Source: Macrostomum hystrix (taxonomy: Eukaryota; Platyhelminthes; Macrostomidae). Taken from it: a stretch of DNA of 64,000 nucleotides. The translations under genes were made by a program, and so were the position numbers. The stretch is from assembly GCA_950097015.1 (NCBI GenBank), contig CATNEN010000041.1, positions 1,715,501-1,779,500 of the forward strand, written 5' to 3'. Positions 1 through 11,649 of this stretch are shown here, one piece after another (positions within the stretch are counted from its first letter, which is position 1; every line of letters begins with the position of its first letter). The notes below the pieces were generated by a model. The model was not told the origin of the DNA. It ran no database searches and saw only the letters and a list, made by a program, of their open reading frames with translations.

Positions 1-378
1 CTACTCTCCAAAGCTGGAAGGGTACATTTGAAGGTTATTCAACCTGCCCAATGAGTTCTACTCTCCAAAGCTAAAAGGGTGCATTTGATGGTTATACAAC
101 CTGCCCAATGAGTTCTACTCTCCAAAGCTAAAAGGGTGCTTTTGAAGGTTATACAGCCTGCCCAATGAGTTCTACTCTCCAAAGCTGGAAGGGTACATTT
201 GAAGGTTATTCAACCTGCCCAATGAGTTCTACTCTCCAAAGCTAAAAGGGTGCATTTGATGGTTATACAACCTGCCCAATGAGTTCTACTCTCCAAAGCT
301 AAAAGGGTGCATTTGATGGTTATACAGCCTGCCCAATGAGTTCTACTCTCCAAAGCTAAAAGGGTGCATTTGAAGATT
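1..378. repeat. 57-bp tandem array downstream of IFT70
   Basis: About 6.6 head-to-tail copies of a 57-bp unit containing CTACTCTCCAAAGCT and CCTGCCCAATGAGTT. Copies differ by a few substitutions (ggaaggg/aaaaggg, caacctg/cagcctg). The array is cut by the left edge of the window. The 60-residue open frame on the minus strand here is only the repeat read through and is not a gene. Confidence 0.95.
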
Positions 379-605
379 ATAAGCATAAACAAAGCAATAC
401 TTCTAAGTGTTTAAGGGGAGATTGCTTAGATTCTTTGACTCAATTTAAAAACTGAAAAAATGAATGAACGAAACTTAGAAGTATTCTACCCAAAGTAGTA
501 TACTACGTGTAATGCAGCGCGGTTGTATTAGGTCTATTGCACTGCGTTATTGCATTCGATAAATGTGAGTTGACGCACATGGCTTGGCTGGTATCCCAGG
601 CCAGC

Positions 606-3600
606 TCATTGCTCAGTGAGGTCCAGCAGCAGCGCCTTCAACATCCTGGCCTCGAAGGTGACGGAGTTGCGGCCTGGGTGGGGCTCCTTCTGGGCCAGCG
701 GGTTCTCCACGTAGGCCTTAACCGTGTTGCCGTACCCTGAGATTTGAAAGCACAGGTCTGTCATCCAACTCAGCTTACACGAGCTCGTAGTAATTAGCAG
801 TTGCAGGAGGGCTGTTATTATTTGGTACCATTTGACCCGTCAGCCAGGGAAAGACATTTCTGCTCATTCTGCAAACACAAACGCACACATACCGTACGCA
901 GACATACTCACACAGGTGTGTACATCTGTCCTGAATCTTTCATCGTCCGGCAATGAACACTCTCACTGGGCCTTGGGGGGGGTTGGACCTCAAGGGCGAA
1001 AACTGCACGACAAGCCCGCCGAGCCTTCTCTCCGCGGTTGCGTCTGAGATAATCATAGCCGTGGAATCGAGCTCACGGACCTTGCAGGTGCGAGAGTTAA
1101 ACTCGTTAACCGCACAATCCGCAAAACTCACTTTCGCACAAGTCCAGAAACTTGAAGCAGTCGTCCAAGACGCCGTCCTTCATCAGAATCATGTGCTTGG
1201 CCATGTTCTCCAGCAGGGACAAGAAGCACCGCTTGGCGTAGTACCAGGTGTCCGTACCCAGCTTCTTCTGGTAGGGCTCCATGCTCTTGATGATGCGGCT
1301 GATGCCGAACTCGTAGTTGCCCTTGGAGCAGTAGAGTGTGCCAATCACCAGGTTCACGATGCACGAGTGAAAGATCTTCTTGTCCGGCTCCTCGTAGGCC
1401 ACCTGGAGGATCGATGGCGTTGGAATTTAGCATTCGGTACCCGGTCTAGAGGGAAGGGAAGGGAAGACGCCCTTTGACGAATGGGACGAGCATAAGAGCA
1501 GAAAAACGAAGGAACAGCTCACCGCCTCCTCTTCCTTCTCAATCTTTCGCATGAGTTCCTCGGCGTCCTCATTCTGGCTGGTCATGATGTAGGCCACGCA
1601 CAGGTTGGCCAGCACCACGGCGCTCACGTTAAGGATGTGGTCGTAGTGCTTCTTCACAATGGGCTCGTAGAAGCTGATGCTCTCCTTGAACTTGTCCCGC
1701 ATGAACAGCACGTGGGCGACGTTCAGCTTCCAAGAGTCGTGGTCGTTGCAGAACTCCACGGAGTTGCGGAAGATCTTCTCCACCTCAGGGTAGTTCTCCC
1801 GGTCCCAGTAGATCTTGGCCTGCTGCATCAGGATTGGGATGTACTTCTCCAGGGCTGCAGGTGTCGGATAATGATCAGGATTGGGATGTACTTCTCCAGG
1901 GCTGCAGGTGTTGGATAAAGATCAGGATTGGGATGTACTTCTCCAGGGCTGCAGGTGTCGGATAATGATCAGGATTGGGATGTACTTCTCCAGGGCTGCA
2001 GGTTTCGGATAATGATCAGGATTGGGATGTACTTCTCCAGGGCTGCAGGTTTCGGATAATGATCAGGATTGGGATGTACTTCTCCAGGGCTGCAGGTGTT
2101 GGATAAAGATCAGGATTGGGGTGTACTTCTCCAGGGCTGCAGGTGTTGGATAAAGATCAGGATTGGGGTGTACTTCTCCAGGGCTGCAGGTTTCGGATAA
2201 TGATCAGGATTGGGATGTACTTCTCCAGGGCTGCAGGTTTCGGATAATGATCAGGATTGGGGTGTACTTCTCCAGGGCTGCAGGTTTCGGATAATGATCA
2301 GGATTTGGATGTACTTCTCCAGGGCTGCAGGTGTCGGAAAAAGCCGATGATAGGGTGATGGTGGCGGTTTGTAGTTTGATCGCATCATTCATACTGCTGA
2401 ATGACGGCAAAGATAAAACAATACTTTCTGGTGACTCTTCGGTTCAGACTTTATTTGTAGTTGGCTTTTACAGATCGCGAATTCTCCTAAATGGTGTTAA
2501 AACTTTGCGTTCTTTGTTTTTCAAGCGTAATGGATGCTTTTTTAAAATAAGAATTGCAAAATATACGCATCTGTTCCATCAGCACTTGAAATGTACATCA
2601 ATCCACTAATAAGCATAGCTCAGCATGGACCAACCTTCGTCATAATCGTTAACGGCCTTCTTAACAGCCTCGTCCTCTTTCTTCTGTCGGGCCTGCTGCA
2701 CCGTCTTGGTGAGCTTGCGCAGCGTCTCCGTCTGCCGGCTCGCCATCTCCTCAAGGCGTCTGCAGATGGTCGGTGTGAAACTAATTAGTTCTTTATGTTT
2801 CACGGGGGGATGACAATCAAAATAGAGGCTGAGAATTTGTGATTTCTTGTGCTCAGGCAGATCGCGGAGCTGCGGAGCCGCTCGATCTGCATTGAAACGG
2901 GTGGGAATCAAGCTGCACGCTGAAAGACGTGGTGGCAAAGACCAGTAGTAGCTAATCCATTAGTCATTGCCTGGTAATCAAATTTGAATGCTAACACTAA
3001 TTTTACATAATAAAAGGAGAACTATGTATGACAGACAGGAGAAGACAAAAAGCCCAAGGGACATAGGTGAGAAAATATTATCTGAGAAAATAACTGGGAA
3101 GAATGCCGAGAACCTGTATGCCTCCTCTGGCGCCGTCTGGCACAGGATGACCGCCTCCAGGAAGTCCATTAGGTATGGCGGCAGCAGCTTGAAGGCCTGC
3201 TCGGTGCTCTCGGCCAGCACATCGGCGGCCAGGTCGTGAAAGTCGTGCTTCACGTAGAGCAGCAACAGATTTCCGAGCGTCTCTGGTGGGAAGGACTCCT
3301 GCTGCATGAGGAACTGCAGCTTCTGGAAGCCTGCCGATGCGTCGGTTTCCATGCCAACCAGCCCCAGATTGTGCAGGGTGACAGCGTCGAGCTCCTGCTC
3401 GGAGCGCGGCGGCATGTCAGTGAGGGCATCTTGTGACTGGGCGAAGTTCCGTCTGTTGAACTCGATTGCAGCCTTCAGGTTAAAGGCCTCGACCAGGGCT
3501 GTCTCGTGCAATGTTAATGAGTTGCCGACGCTGCGCACCTCGATGCCTTCAGTTGCCATGCCAACGCCGAGCTCCGGGTGCTCCCGGATGCCACGCTCGA

Positions 3601-4527
3601 TGATGTCAGCAATGAGCTTCAGGGCCTGGGCGTATTGACGCATCTGGTAGTGACAGACGGCCATGTTGTACGCGAGATCTGGCCGGAAGCTTGTCACCTG
3701 TGGAGACGAGACCGTACATTTTAAGCTAAATTGAGGTGAAAGTCGAGCAACAAGAAACAGTAAAGTAGCTCTCGAGCACTCACCTGCATAGCCTGTGTGA
3801 ACTTGGCGCAGGCTTCCTGGAACTTGCCCTCCTTAAACAGCAGGCAGCCGAGGTTCACCTGGCGGTCCGGGTCGTCTGCCTGGCACTGGTCCACGAGTGC
3901 CCGCGCACCCGTAAAATCTTCTTCGTCGTATTTGATGGCAGCCTCCAGCTTCAGCATCTGACTGCGATAGGCCGGGTCCTCTATCTGAGCAGCCACCTGG
4001 GAGCAGCGGTTTTAATTATCCATGAACAATGTGTGGCTATGACTCTCATGTTGGTGCAAATTGTGTGGTCCGACATGAAGCCAGTGCCGCTGGTAAATTA
4101 AAAGATCAGGACTAAGAAGCAGTTTTAGTACGGATACAATTTTTTATTACAAGTTAAGAGCATGGCAGTATAAAAGCGGTGAATTTAAAAGCTGCCTAAA
4201 GAAGGCTTGGTACTGGTCTTATAAGTGCAAGACACTCACCTTCATGGCTTGCTGATACAGGCCGGCCTGGTACAGGCTCTGTGCAAAGTACAGCTGATAC
4301 TCCACACAGTCGGGACACAGCTGGGAGAGCCGCTCGTATGAGTCGCTTGCGGAGACAAAGTCTTGCATCTGGTAGAAGCAGTATCCAAGCAAGGACAGGG
4401 CAGCGCGGGAGTCCGGATATGTTGTCAGCTGCTGATTGACAGCATTCACGGCCTCCTTGTAGCGGTGCTCTTTTATGTAGCCGTATATTGTTGAAGTGAA
4501 GTGGCCCTCCTTAATGCTGTGTGTCAT
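606..4527 (-). CDS. IFT70: Intraflagellar transport protein IFT70 (TTC30), 7 exons
   Basis: TPR-repeat subunit of the IFT-B complex that carries cargo along cilia; family members bind IFT52 and IFT88. Coding exons on the minus strand: 4240-4527, 3784-3996, 3114-3697, 2635-2759, 1523-1854, 1132-1402, 606-736. All introns are GT-AG, phases agree across every junction, and the product is 647 residues (human TTC30A/B about 665). Family blocks seen: MLKLEAAIKYDEEDFTGA, LGVGMATEGIEVRSVGNSLT, LTDMPPRSEQELD, FCNDHDSWKLNVAHVLFM, NLVIGTLYCSKGNYEFGI and KKLGTDTWYYAKRCFLSLLE. The start ATG lies three bases after a TTTTTCATGCTAG acceptor-like tract, suggesting a spliced leader or a 5'UTR intron. Exon 5 starts inside a minisatellite whose monomer repeats its acceptor. 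The first intron donor set is canonical; the exon 4 donor (GAAG|GTTGG) is weak. Confidence 0.95.
1829..2336. repeat. 47-bp minisatellite spanning IFT70 intron 4 and the start of exon 5
   Basis: About 10.8 copies of a 47-bp unit (for example starts at 1829, 1876, 1923). Read on the minus strand, each unit contains CTGCAG followed by the first 26-28 bases of IFT70 exon 5, so the acceptor and exon start are amplified. The copy nearest the exon body (AG at 1856-1855) is the one that keeps the protein frame. Confidence 0.93.
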
Positions 4528-4534
4528 TATCTAG

Positions 4535-5725
4535 CATGAAAAAGGTTGTTATCTGTGTTAAGCTTCGGTTCATAAACATAAGGAAAAGAAACCAGCTTCA
4601 TTTGTTGAAATTATTAGATAATGGTTTACAAATAGTAAATATTTTGCTTTATATAATTTTTACTATTCGTATTGTTAATTATACTTATTGATAAATATCA
4701 ATGAACAAGCGGTGGATCACACCGTTCTGAAAAATATAGCTTGTGGAGTTGGAAATTTCGACAAACCATTTAAATAAATTATTTAATGAGAAATTTATTT
4801 TAATATAAACTTGTATGCCAAATTCATTCCTGATCTCGAAGTTTCAATTTTCTTTTCAAATTTTATACAGATCGAAGGACTTCCGTCAGTGTGCTTTGTG
4901 CACAATAATAACACAATAACACAATAACACAACAATATTTAGTTTCAAAATTAGCAGAAGTATATTAAGTACATAAAAATGCTATACCAAGCTACTAAAT
5001 CAAGTTTAAAACTATTAAAGAGAAAAAAGACGACAGATAAAAAACTGTTTTCTAAAGCCAATGAAATTAAGTCAAACCATTTGCTTTTTCCCAGTACAAA
5101 GTTTTGACTAGAGATTGAAAGCAAGCAATTTGATGAATTTTATAAAATGCACAAATTCTTGCATGTTGCATTTACAAGACAAAGCATATTTAATATGTAA
5201 TAAATTTATTATCTAAATAGCTTGTTGTTACATAAAGTACCTTCGCCAATTCTTTGTAAGTTTTTCAGGGAAGCTTTATTAAATAAGAACTACAAAATAG
5301 TTACTTTTGTTAAAGCTTATTGCTAAATTTAAATTCGATTGATGACGCGCCGAGTGACTTCAGGATTCCACTACAATAAAAAAATATATATATATACCAA
5401 GTAATACAAATAACAAAAATTATTTAAGTTGACCTACCAATAATAGTTATTATCTGTATCAGTATACTTTTGTGGATGGGTGGATTGCCTTGATAATCCG
5501 ATATCAAATACAGAGCCGTGAATGAGAAGTACGTAATGTAATGTAAATGAAGACAACTAACAAAGGCAAGGGCAAGGGCTTCAGATAATGTCACTGTTGA
5601 TTACCATAATTCGAAGAAAACGTTACAACAAAAAATGTATAAATCAGCTATATAGCCACTCTTTCAATTCATTCATTAAATTTGTCTTTAGACTTTCAAA
5701 TGAGTGACCAAAGGATAGGCGACAG
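4535..5725. other. AT-rich intergenic stretch, no gene seen
   Basis: Upstream region of IFT70 up to the 5' LTR of element A. It is AT-rich, with short homopolymers, a (TA)n run near 5386 and a CACAATAACA short repeat near 4908-4935. No exon with coding character was found on either strand. The IFT70 promoter probably lies here but no specific element can be named. Confidence 0.6.
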
Positions 5726-6177
5726 TGACGTCGTCTCTCTAATTTAATGTAATTTTAATATGCTATTTCTAATTAAGTGCATTATTTTCGTTAGCTATAT
5801 TTGTTAGGGATATTTCTTCGGTTTTCCATATATATTTATAATGGTTTTGTTTTAGTGTACTACATAGTCGTAGTTCGTATTCAAATGTGCTAATTAGGCC
5901 TTTCCAGGAAGGCTCCCAACCCTTCCCCCGGGCTTGTTCTACGACTGAGTGCTGGTTGTTATTTTGTCAGTGGCTAATCTGAACTGTAGCCGTAGCTGTA
6001 TTTCAAGTGAATCCATTGAGTAGCTCTGTAACCCATCTAAGATATAGCCAGCATTCGCCGTAAAGACGATTTCTTAATTCGAAGGCCCAATTTACTGCAT
6101 GAGAGTGCTTTCCGCTACGAAGGTTTTGTAACGATCGATAATTTACCTTGCTATTAAAATAAACCGAAACTTCGTCA
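5726..6177 (+). repeat. 5' LTR of element A
   Basis: 452-bp direct repeat, starting TGACGTCGTCTCTC and ending AACTTCGTCA, matching 14178-14629 at every position compared. It should hold the element's promoter and R region. Confidence 0.95.
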
Positions 6178-6185
6178 TATAAATT

Positions 6186-6203
6186 TGGAGGACCCACCGT
6201 CAA
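6186..6203 (+). promoter_or_regulatory. Possible primer-binding site of element A
   Basis: The first TGG after the 5' LTR begins TGGAGGACCCACC, 8 bases inside the LTR end. A PBS normally begins with TGG (complement of tRNA CCA). The tRNA cannot be named and the 8-base gap is longer than usual. Confidence 0.3.
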
Positions 6204-7249
6204 TGACAATTCGAACCCGGTCATCGACCATCGTCATTCGTCAAAAAGCTAGCTCATAGGCCTAGGCCTACTCATCATTAATTAGATCTCAAGTCTACTA
6301 AAGTCCAACAGTGATTCAGCACTATCAGTTCACGGCACAGCCTACCTACTACACAGACGATCGAGAAAGTAAACAACAACCAACTTTATCAGCTTAAGCG
6401 TATCGGCAGTGTGTCTTCGCAGAGTGAGTCAGACGCTAAGCCTAAAGGAGGGTCAGACAACCAGCCAACCTCTGTGCTCTGCGCCTGTGTCCAATCACGT
6501 GACCACTAAACACACCTGGTTAGGAGTATCAACTCTTAATTGCAAGCGCAACAACCCCAAAGCTTTAGCCCGCCGAGCGCCACCCCTCTCGTCTGTTGAA
6601 CTGCGCCTAGCCATTGCAATCGATTGCCTAAGGGTTCTCTCGGCCTGCGCCCCGCTTGATTTTTGTGGACTAGGCGAGCCAGGCTAGCACTGCAAAGCAT
6701 TTCCGCCGGGTCGTCACTTACAACATCAGCAATAGCAGTCAATTAGCCAAACGCCGGCAGCAGCGGCCCTACGCCAGCTGTTCACGACAACAGCTACTAC
6801 GGCAGCCGGTGCCAGTCTGCAGTTGCAACAGCGGCCAACAACAATCGGGTAGCATCAGAGCATCGCCTCGCGGGTTGAACGGGCCTGCGACTGAAGGGCA
6901 CCTGCCATCTGCGAACAAGCCAAGCCAAGCTGAACCGAACCGATCCGAGCCGAGCGGTGTGCAGCAAGCCTGGTTGAGCTGGACCTTGCCGATTGCCGTG
7001 GCGAACTGAGCAGTGTGCCGAAGACAACGGCGGCCGAGATTCGGAACTGGTGGTTGCAGCTAAGGCTGAGTTCAATTATTTATTATTATTATTATATTAG
7101 GATCTATTGTGGCAGTAACTTTAGACTTAGGACCACCATTAGTACTAGACTTGTTGCTCAATCATTTGTAAAACTGCCACATTCTTTCTTGTGTAGGCCT
7201 AGCTCGTTCTTCGCTCCTCTTTTTCTAGTTGTGTGTCTGAGTTCTAGTC

Positions 7250-8311
7250 ATGTCAGGCGTAAATTCAGATACCGACCAAGTCAACCAGTCAGGGGCAGCA
7301 TTGTCAGGCCAGGGACCAGAGGAGAACATCGGCCATGGGCCTGGGACAGCAGGAGGTGCTGAGGTGGAGATGGAGGGAGGTGAGCAGCCGGAGCGCGAGA
7401 CCTCCTTAGGTGACCTCGCCAGAACCCTAGCCCAAATCCGTGACAACACCAGCACCAGTTCTAGAATACCGAAATCGAGCCCTCGGCTCAGACCCCCAGT
7501 GGCCTACACACCCAAAACCAAATTTGATATCTGGTGGACGCAATTCCGCCTGTTTCTTGAAGCCAATGAGATCATGCCTGAGCATCGGACAGCAGTGTTG
7601 CTTTCATCCCTGTCACCCGAGTGCCAAGAATTCTTTTACAACTATCGTCTGCACGAGAAAAGCTTTGATGAAGCAGTGAAGAGTCTAAGAAGCCGGTATG
7701 GCGAGCCAACCCACGTAGATAAATACTATATAGAACTGACCTCAGCCCAACAGCTGTCATCGGAGAGTATCCAGGAGTATTTTGACCGCCTCATAGGCCT
7801 AGCAAATGCCGCGGACATGAGCCGCTCTGAGTACGAGCCCCTAGTAAGGACGCGGTTTTGCTATGGCTTGGCTGACAAAACTATTGCCGAAAAACTTATC
7901 AATATGCTGCATGAAGCACCCAGGGCTTCACTGGAGAGACTCCTAGCTAGGGCTCGAGACACAGATCAAACTAGGCAGCTGCTCAAACTGACTGAGCAAC
8001 CCAAGGTTAGAAGTGTTGAAGCAGACGAGATCCGAGCCCTGAAGGCGAGAATAGCAGAACTGGAGAAGAAACAGTCAGGGCCACAACAAAGCACGCAGAA
8101 ACCTACTAATAGCAACAGTGGTGGCCATAGGCACAACTTTCAATCTCAGAAGTCCCCCCAGGACTACTCTAGTCATGCCCGAATGAGCGGCGCCCTACCT
8201 AAATGCTTCAGGTGTAGTGAGACTGGCCACCTCATTGCCGAATGCCCCTATCCTAGAGAGCCAGGTACTGGTGCGCCACCCCTCGAAGTTCAGGACCCCG
8301 CAACCCTTTAG
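7250..8311 (+). CDS. gag: Gag-like protein of element A
   Basis: 353 residues from ATG 7250. Structural polyprotein expected to form the retrotransposon particle and bind the RNA. The middle part (roughly residues 85-245) reads as a retrotransposon Gag domain (FDIWWTQFRLFLEANE, then YIELTSAQQLSSESIQEYFD). A charged coiled stretch (EIRALKARIAELEKK) follows, then one CCHC zinc knuckle, CFRCSETGHLIAECP, near the C-terminus. The frame closes at TAG 8309-8311, while the next frame is open from 8187, so gag and pol overlap by about 125 bases. Going from gag to pol needs a +1 (or -2) change, which could be programmed as in Ty3 or could be one more of the single-base insertions seen downstream. Confidence 0.85.
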   Translation: MSGVNSDTDQVNQSGAALSGQGPEENIGHGPGTAGGAEVEMEGGEQPERETSLGDLARTLAQIRDNTSTSSRIPKSSPRLRPPVAYTPKTKFDIWWTQFRLFLEANEIMPEHRTAVLLSSLSPECQEFFYNYRLHEKSFDEAVKSLRSRYGEPTHVDKYYIELTSAQQLSSESIQEYFDRLIGLANAADMSRSEYEPLVRTRFCYGLADKTIAEKLINMLHEAPRASLERLLARARDTDQTRQLLKLTEQPKVRSVEADEIRALKARIAELEKKQSGPQQSTQKPTNSNSGGHRHNFQSQKSPQDYSSHARMSGALPKCFRCSETGHLIAECPYPREPGTGAPPLEVQDPATL

Positions 8312-10016
8312 GGAGCCGAAAAGTTTTAAGCCAAATGCGAGTTCGAGGCCACCCAGAGAGAAGGGAGTAGTGACTCATTGGAAAGACTCTTACGGGTTCA
8401 TCCAGTCCTCTCAGATAGGCGACTCTGTTTTTGCGCACCTGTCTCAGTTGGTCCAGCCCCTGTTGGACCTGGCCTTAAGCCACCAGCTAGTGGGTACCAG
8501 CGTGACATTCAGCCGTGTCGCCGACGCTGGCAAGTCTAGAGACAAAGCTATTAGTGTGACAGCTACGTCGACGGACCCTAAGTGTGCTGAAGTGTCTTCA
8601 GACCTTCCCAGTTACAAGGCAGGATTCTATGTTCAGGTTGAGATTGGCGAGACCAAGACTGTTGCCCTTCTAGATCCCGGTGCCAATGCCTCCCTGATTT
8701 GCCCGAAGATGCGAGACAAGCTCCTAGAAGCTGATCCAATCAATAATGTCTTCACCCCTGCTCGCACCCAGCGCACAGCTACTGGTTTCAATGGGGCTAG
8801 TTCGCAAATACTAGGCAAGCTCCAGTGCGAAGTGAGTTTAGGCAAATTAAAACAGCAGCACATATTCTTAGTGATTGAAGGCCAGTTATCCGAGATCCTG
8901 CTAGGGTTGGACTTCTGTGGTAATTTCCAAATCGTCATGGACATGGCCTGTGACCGTGTGACCTGCGCTGGAGAGTACGTCCCAATTTTTCGCGGCACCA
9001 ATGCGATCTGTAGCGTGAATCGCGTTGTGGCCGCTTGCGATACAGTCCTGCCACCCCGCTCAGAAACGCTGATCCCAGCTAGGGCTATAGACGCTGAGAG
9101 CAGTTCCTATGGCGTTGTTAGTGCCAGATTATTCGACCCCGACCCGTCTATCATAGTCGCCAATTCATTGGACCAGGTCAGCCCCACTAGTCACGTGTTA
9201 GTCAGAGTCCTAAACAGCGGCGAAGATGAGGTGAGGATTGCCAAGGGCGAGGAGGTAGCGTCTTTCAAGAAGCTAGGAGCTGATGAGAGCGTAGTGAGTA
9301 CCAGACTTAGTGAGAGTGATTTCAGCATTGACAACGAGAGCGCGCTTAATGATAAGCTGTGCAAGTTGCCCTACCCAGATCCAGGGACAGCCAAGTGGCT
9401 CTTAGATCAATTTCACCTGCAGGAGCGTAACCTGACCCAGGAGCAGCTGGATACGACAGTAAAAATGCTGAACTATTTTCTTAGCCAGATCTCGAAATCG
9501 GAAGCAGACATCGGTAGAACCCCTCTGCATGAACTGTCAATCGAGTTAAAGGACCCGAAGTGTCGCCCGATTTCTCAGCCATCGAGGCGAACAACCCCAG
9601 CGCAAAAGGAATTTCTGGATAAGTACATCGCCCAGCTCCTAAACCAGGGAGTTGTTGAAGAGTGCGACTCCGAGTGGGCCTCACCCATTGTGCTTGTGAA
9701 AAAGAAGGACGGTACATGGCGCCTTTGCGTAGATTACCGTGCGCTCAACAAGCACATAAAGCCGTGCTCTTTCCCGCTGCCCTTAATAGACGAATCTTTC
9801 GATAGCTTAGCGGGATCCGCCGTCTTCAGTAGTTTAGATCTGACGAGCGCCTACTGGCAGGTAGGGATCCGGGAAGCTGACCGAGACCTCACCGCGTTCT
9901 CATGTCCCCCAGGGCACCTTTCGTTGGACCGTAGTCCCCTATGGGATCAAGACCGCGCCTGCCAGTTTCGCCAGGCTGATGCACCGCGTGTTTCGCCCTC
10001 TTTTGCTCAGGGTTAG
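8187..10016 (+). pseudogene. pol: Pol part 1 of element A: cold-shock-like domain, protease, N-terminal RT
   Basis: Open frame following gag. In order: a basic linker; a cold-shock-like domain at about 8361-8564, with KGVV..W, YGFIQ (RNP1-like) and SVFAHLS (RNP2-like) and an ISVTAT end; a retroviral-type aspartic protease around 8640-8900 with LLDPGANASLI (Pro where the D-T/S-G motif has Thr/Ser) and ILLGLDF; a long linker; then RT with VKKKDGTWRLCVDYRALN and SSLDLTSAYWQVGI. The frame leaves RT at a five-C run (9906-9910) and ends 100 bases later in an out-of-frame tail. RT continues in the next frame through the YLDD catalytic motif (around 10026-10037). Confidence 0.8.
8361..8564 (+). other. 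Cold-shock-like nucleic-acid-binding domain inside Pol of element A
   Basis: About 68 residues resembling the bacterial CspA / animal Y-box cold-shock fold: GVVTHWKDSYGFIQ, then DSVFAHLSQL, then LVGTSVTFSRV and AISVTAT. Family consensus, from memory, is G-V-K-W-F...GFGFI...DVFVHFS...G..V.F......A..V. The aromatic RNP1 and RNP2 positions (Y, F, F, H) are kept. The loop between strands 3 and 4 is somewhat longer than in CspA. Such domains bind single-stranded RNA or DNA, so an RNA-chaperone role in packaging or reverse transcription is a reasonable guess, but unproven. Confidence 0.75.
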
Positions 10017-10033
10017 CCTAATTTACCTAGACG

Positions 10034-11572
10034 ATGTCATCATCAAGGCCAGAAACAAACGACGAGATGATTTCCCATCTGGCGCTAGTTTTCTGGCAGC
10101 TTAGAAAAGCGAATCTGAAAATCAGACCCTCGAAGTGTGAGCTCTTCAAGGACAAACTGAAGTTTCTGGGATTCATAGTTTCCTCAAAAGGGATAGAGGC
10201 CGATCCGACCAAAACTGAGGCCGTTCAACAGTGGTGTACACCTAGGGATAAGAAGCAGCTTCTCTCCTTCCTGGGATTTGCCAATTATTACAGAAAGTTT
10301 GTCCCTAGGTTCTCCATCATAGCCACGCCTCTGTATGCCCTAGCCAAGAGCTCTGAGAAATTTGTTTGGCGCCAAGTGCACGAGGCCGCTTTCCAAGAAC
10401 TAAAGTCCAACCTATGTAATCCACCAGTGCTGAGATACCCAGACCTGAGTCCCACAGCGGGCACCTTTGTTCTAGACTGCGACAGCTCCCTTGACGGTGT
10501 GGGAGCAGTCCTTTCCCAACTAGATGGGAACGACGTAGAACAAGTGATTGCCTACGCTTCTAAAAAATTCACCAGCGCGCAGCGAAACTATTGCGCCACC
10601 ATGAGGGAGCTCCTAGGTCTGGTTCTCATGTTAGAGCAGTTTAGGACCTACTTACTTGACCGGGAGTTCCTAGTGCGAACAGATGCGATTGCTCTGAAGT
10701 GGTTACACTCGAAAAAACACGCAACCGGAATGCTCGCCCAATGGTTGGTCACACTAGAGCCTTACACCTTCAAGGTAGACCAGACTCCACTGGAGAGAAT
10801 AGCGGAGTACGATTTTAAAATCTCCCACAGAGCTGGGGAATCCCACGTTAATGCGGATGTTTTGAGTCGCAACCCGAAGTTCAGAGCAGACCATTTCGAC
10901 TGCCCAACCTGTAGCCTGATCCCAGAATTTATATCCAAGTTCCAGAAGGGAAAAAAACCAGCGCCATCGGATGTTAGTGAGGTCAAAATCAGCCGTATGT
11001 GTGTCAGTACTCAGACTCTAGTCACAACTGGCTGTCAGACCACCGAGCTGATATTCGACTCAGCGATTCAGCTTCAAAATGAGCCGGTTACAGACTTAGC
11101 AGTTCAGACTGACCTCCAACGGGTCCCTGAGATCCCTGAGCCTAATCAAGCTAGCAAGCGCCCAGTCATCCCAACCTCGTCTGCAGGTACTCAGGTAGAC
11201 ACCAAACCTAAACCGGAAACACCGCCATCAGCCGCAGCACATGCTGTGCAAGTCCAGGTCTCGGATAGGTCCACGATCGCAGACGAAGTTCTAGACCCAG
11301 GCAGTGATAACGAAGATGAGGCGGGGGCTGAACAGAGAGAAAGAGAATGGGCCCGTAGTGCTCAGGATTCGAACATTGATCTTGTTTTCCTGAGAGATGC
11401 TGTAGCTGGAAAGGTAGAGAGGTTGTCTAAGCAGGAGCTCCAAGGTTGCAGTCGTGAGCTCAGAGCCTTATGGGCTATGTTTGACGAACTGTCTGTTGAG
11501 GACGGTCTGCTGCTTCGGAACAAGCCAGCCAAGAAAAGGAAGCCCGCTGCCAAGCTTACGGTCATCCCCTGA
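10034..11572 (+). pseudogene. pol: Pol part 2 of element A: C-terminal RT, RNase H, linker
   Basis: Open frame of about 512 residues. It contains the end of RT (KCELFKDKLKFLGFIVS, LLSFLGFANYYRKFVPRFS), RNase H with VLDCDSSLDGVGAVLSQ, YASKKFTSAQRNY and ISHRAGESHVNADVLSRNP, and then a low-complexity linker of about 190 residues with repeated QT dipeptides (STQT, GCQT, AVQT, GTQV). The frame starts just after the YLDD motif, which is in a different frame, and closes at a TGA next to a CCCC run (11567-11572). The linker between RNase H and integrase is longer than usual. Confidence 0.8.
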
Positions 11573-11649
11573 GTCTGCGAATGTAGATGAACTAGTGACC
11601 CAACTACCACAGAGCCGTTAATCACTCGGGGATAAAAAAGACTTTAGGA

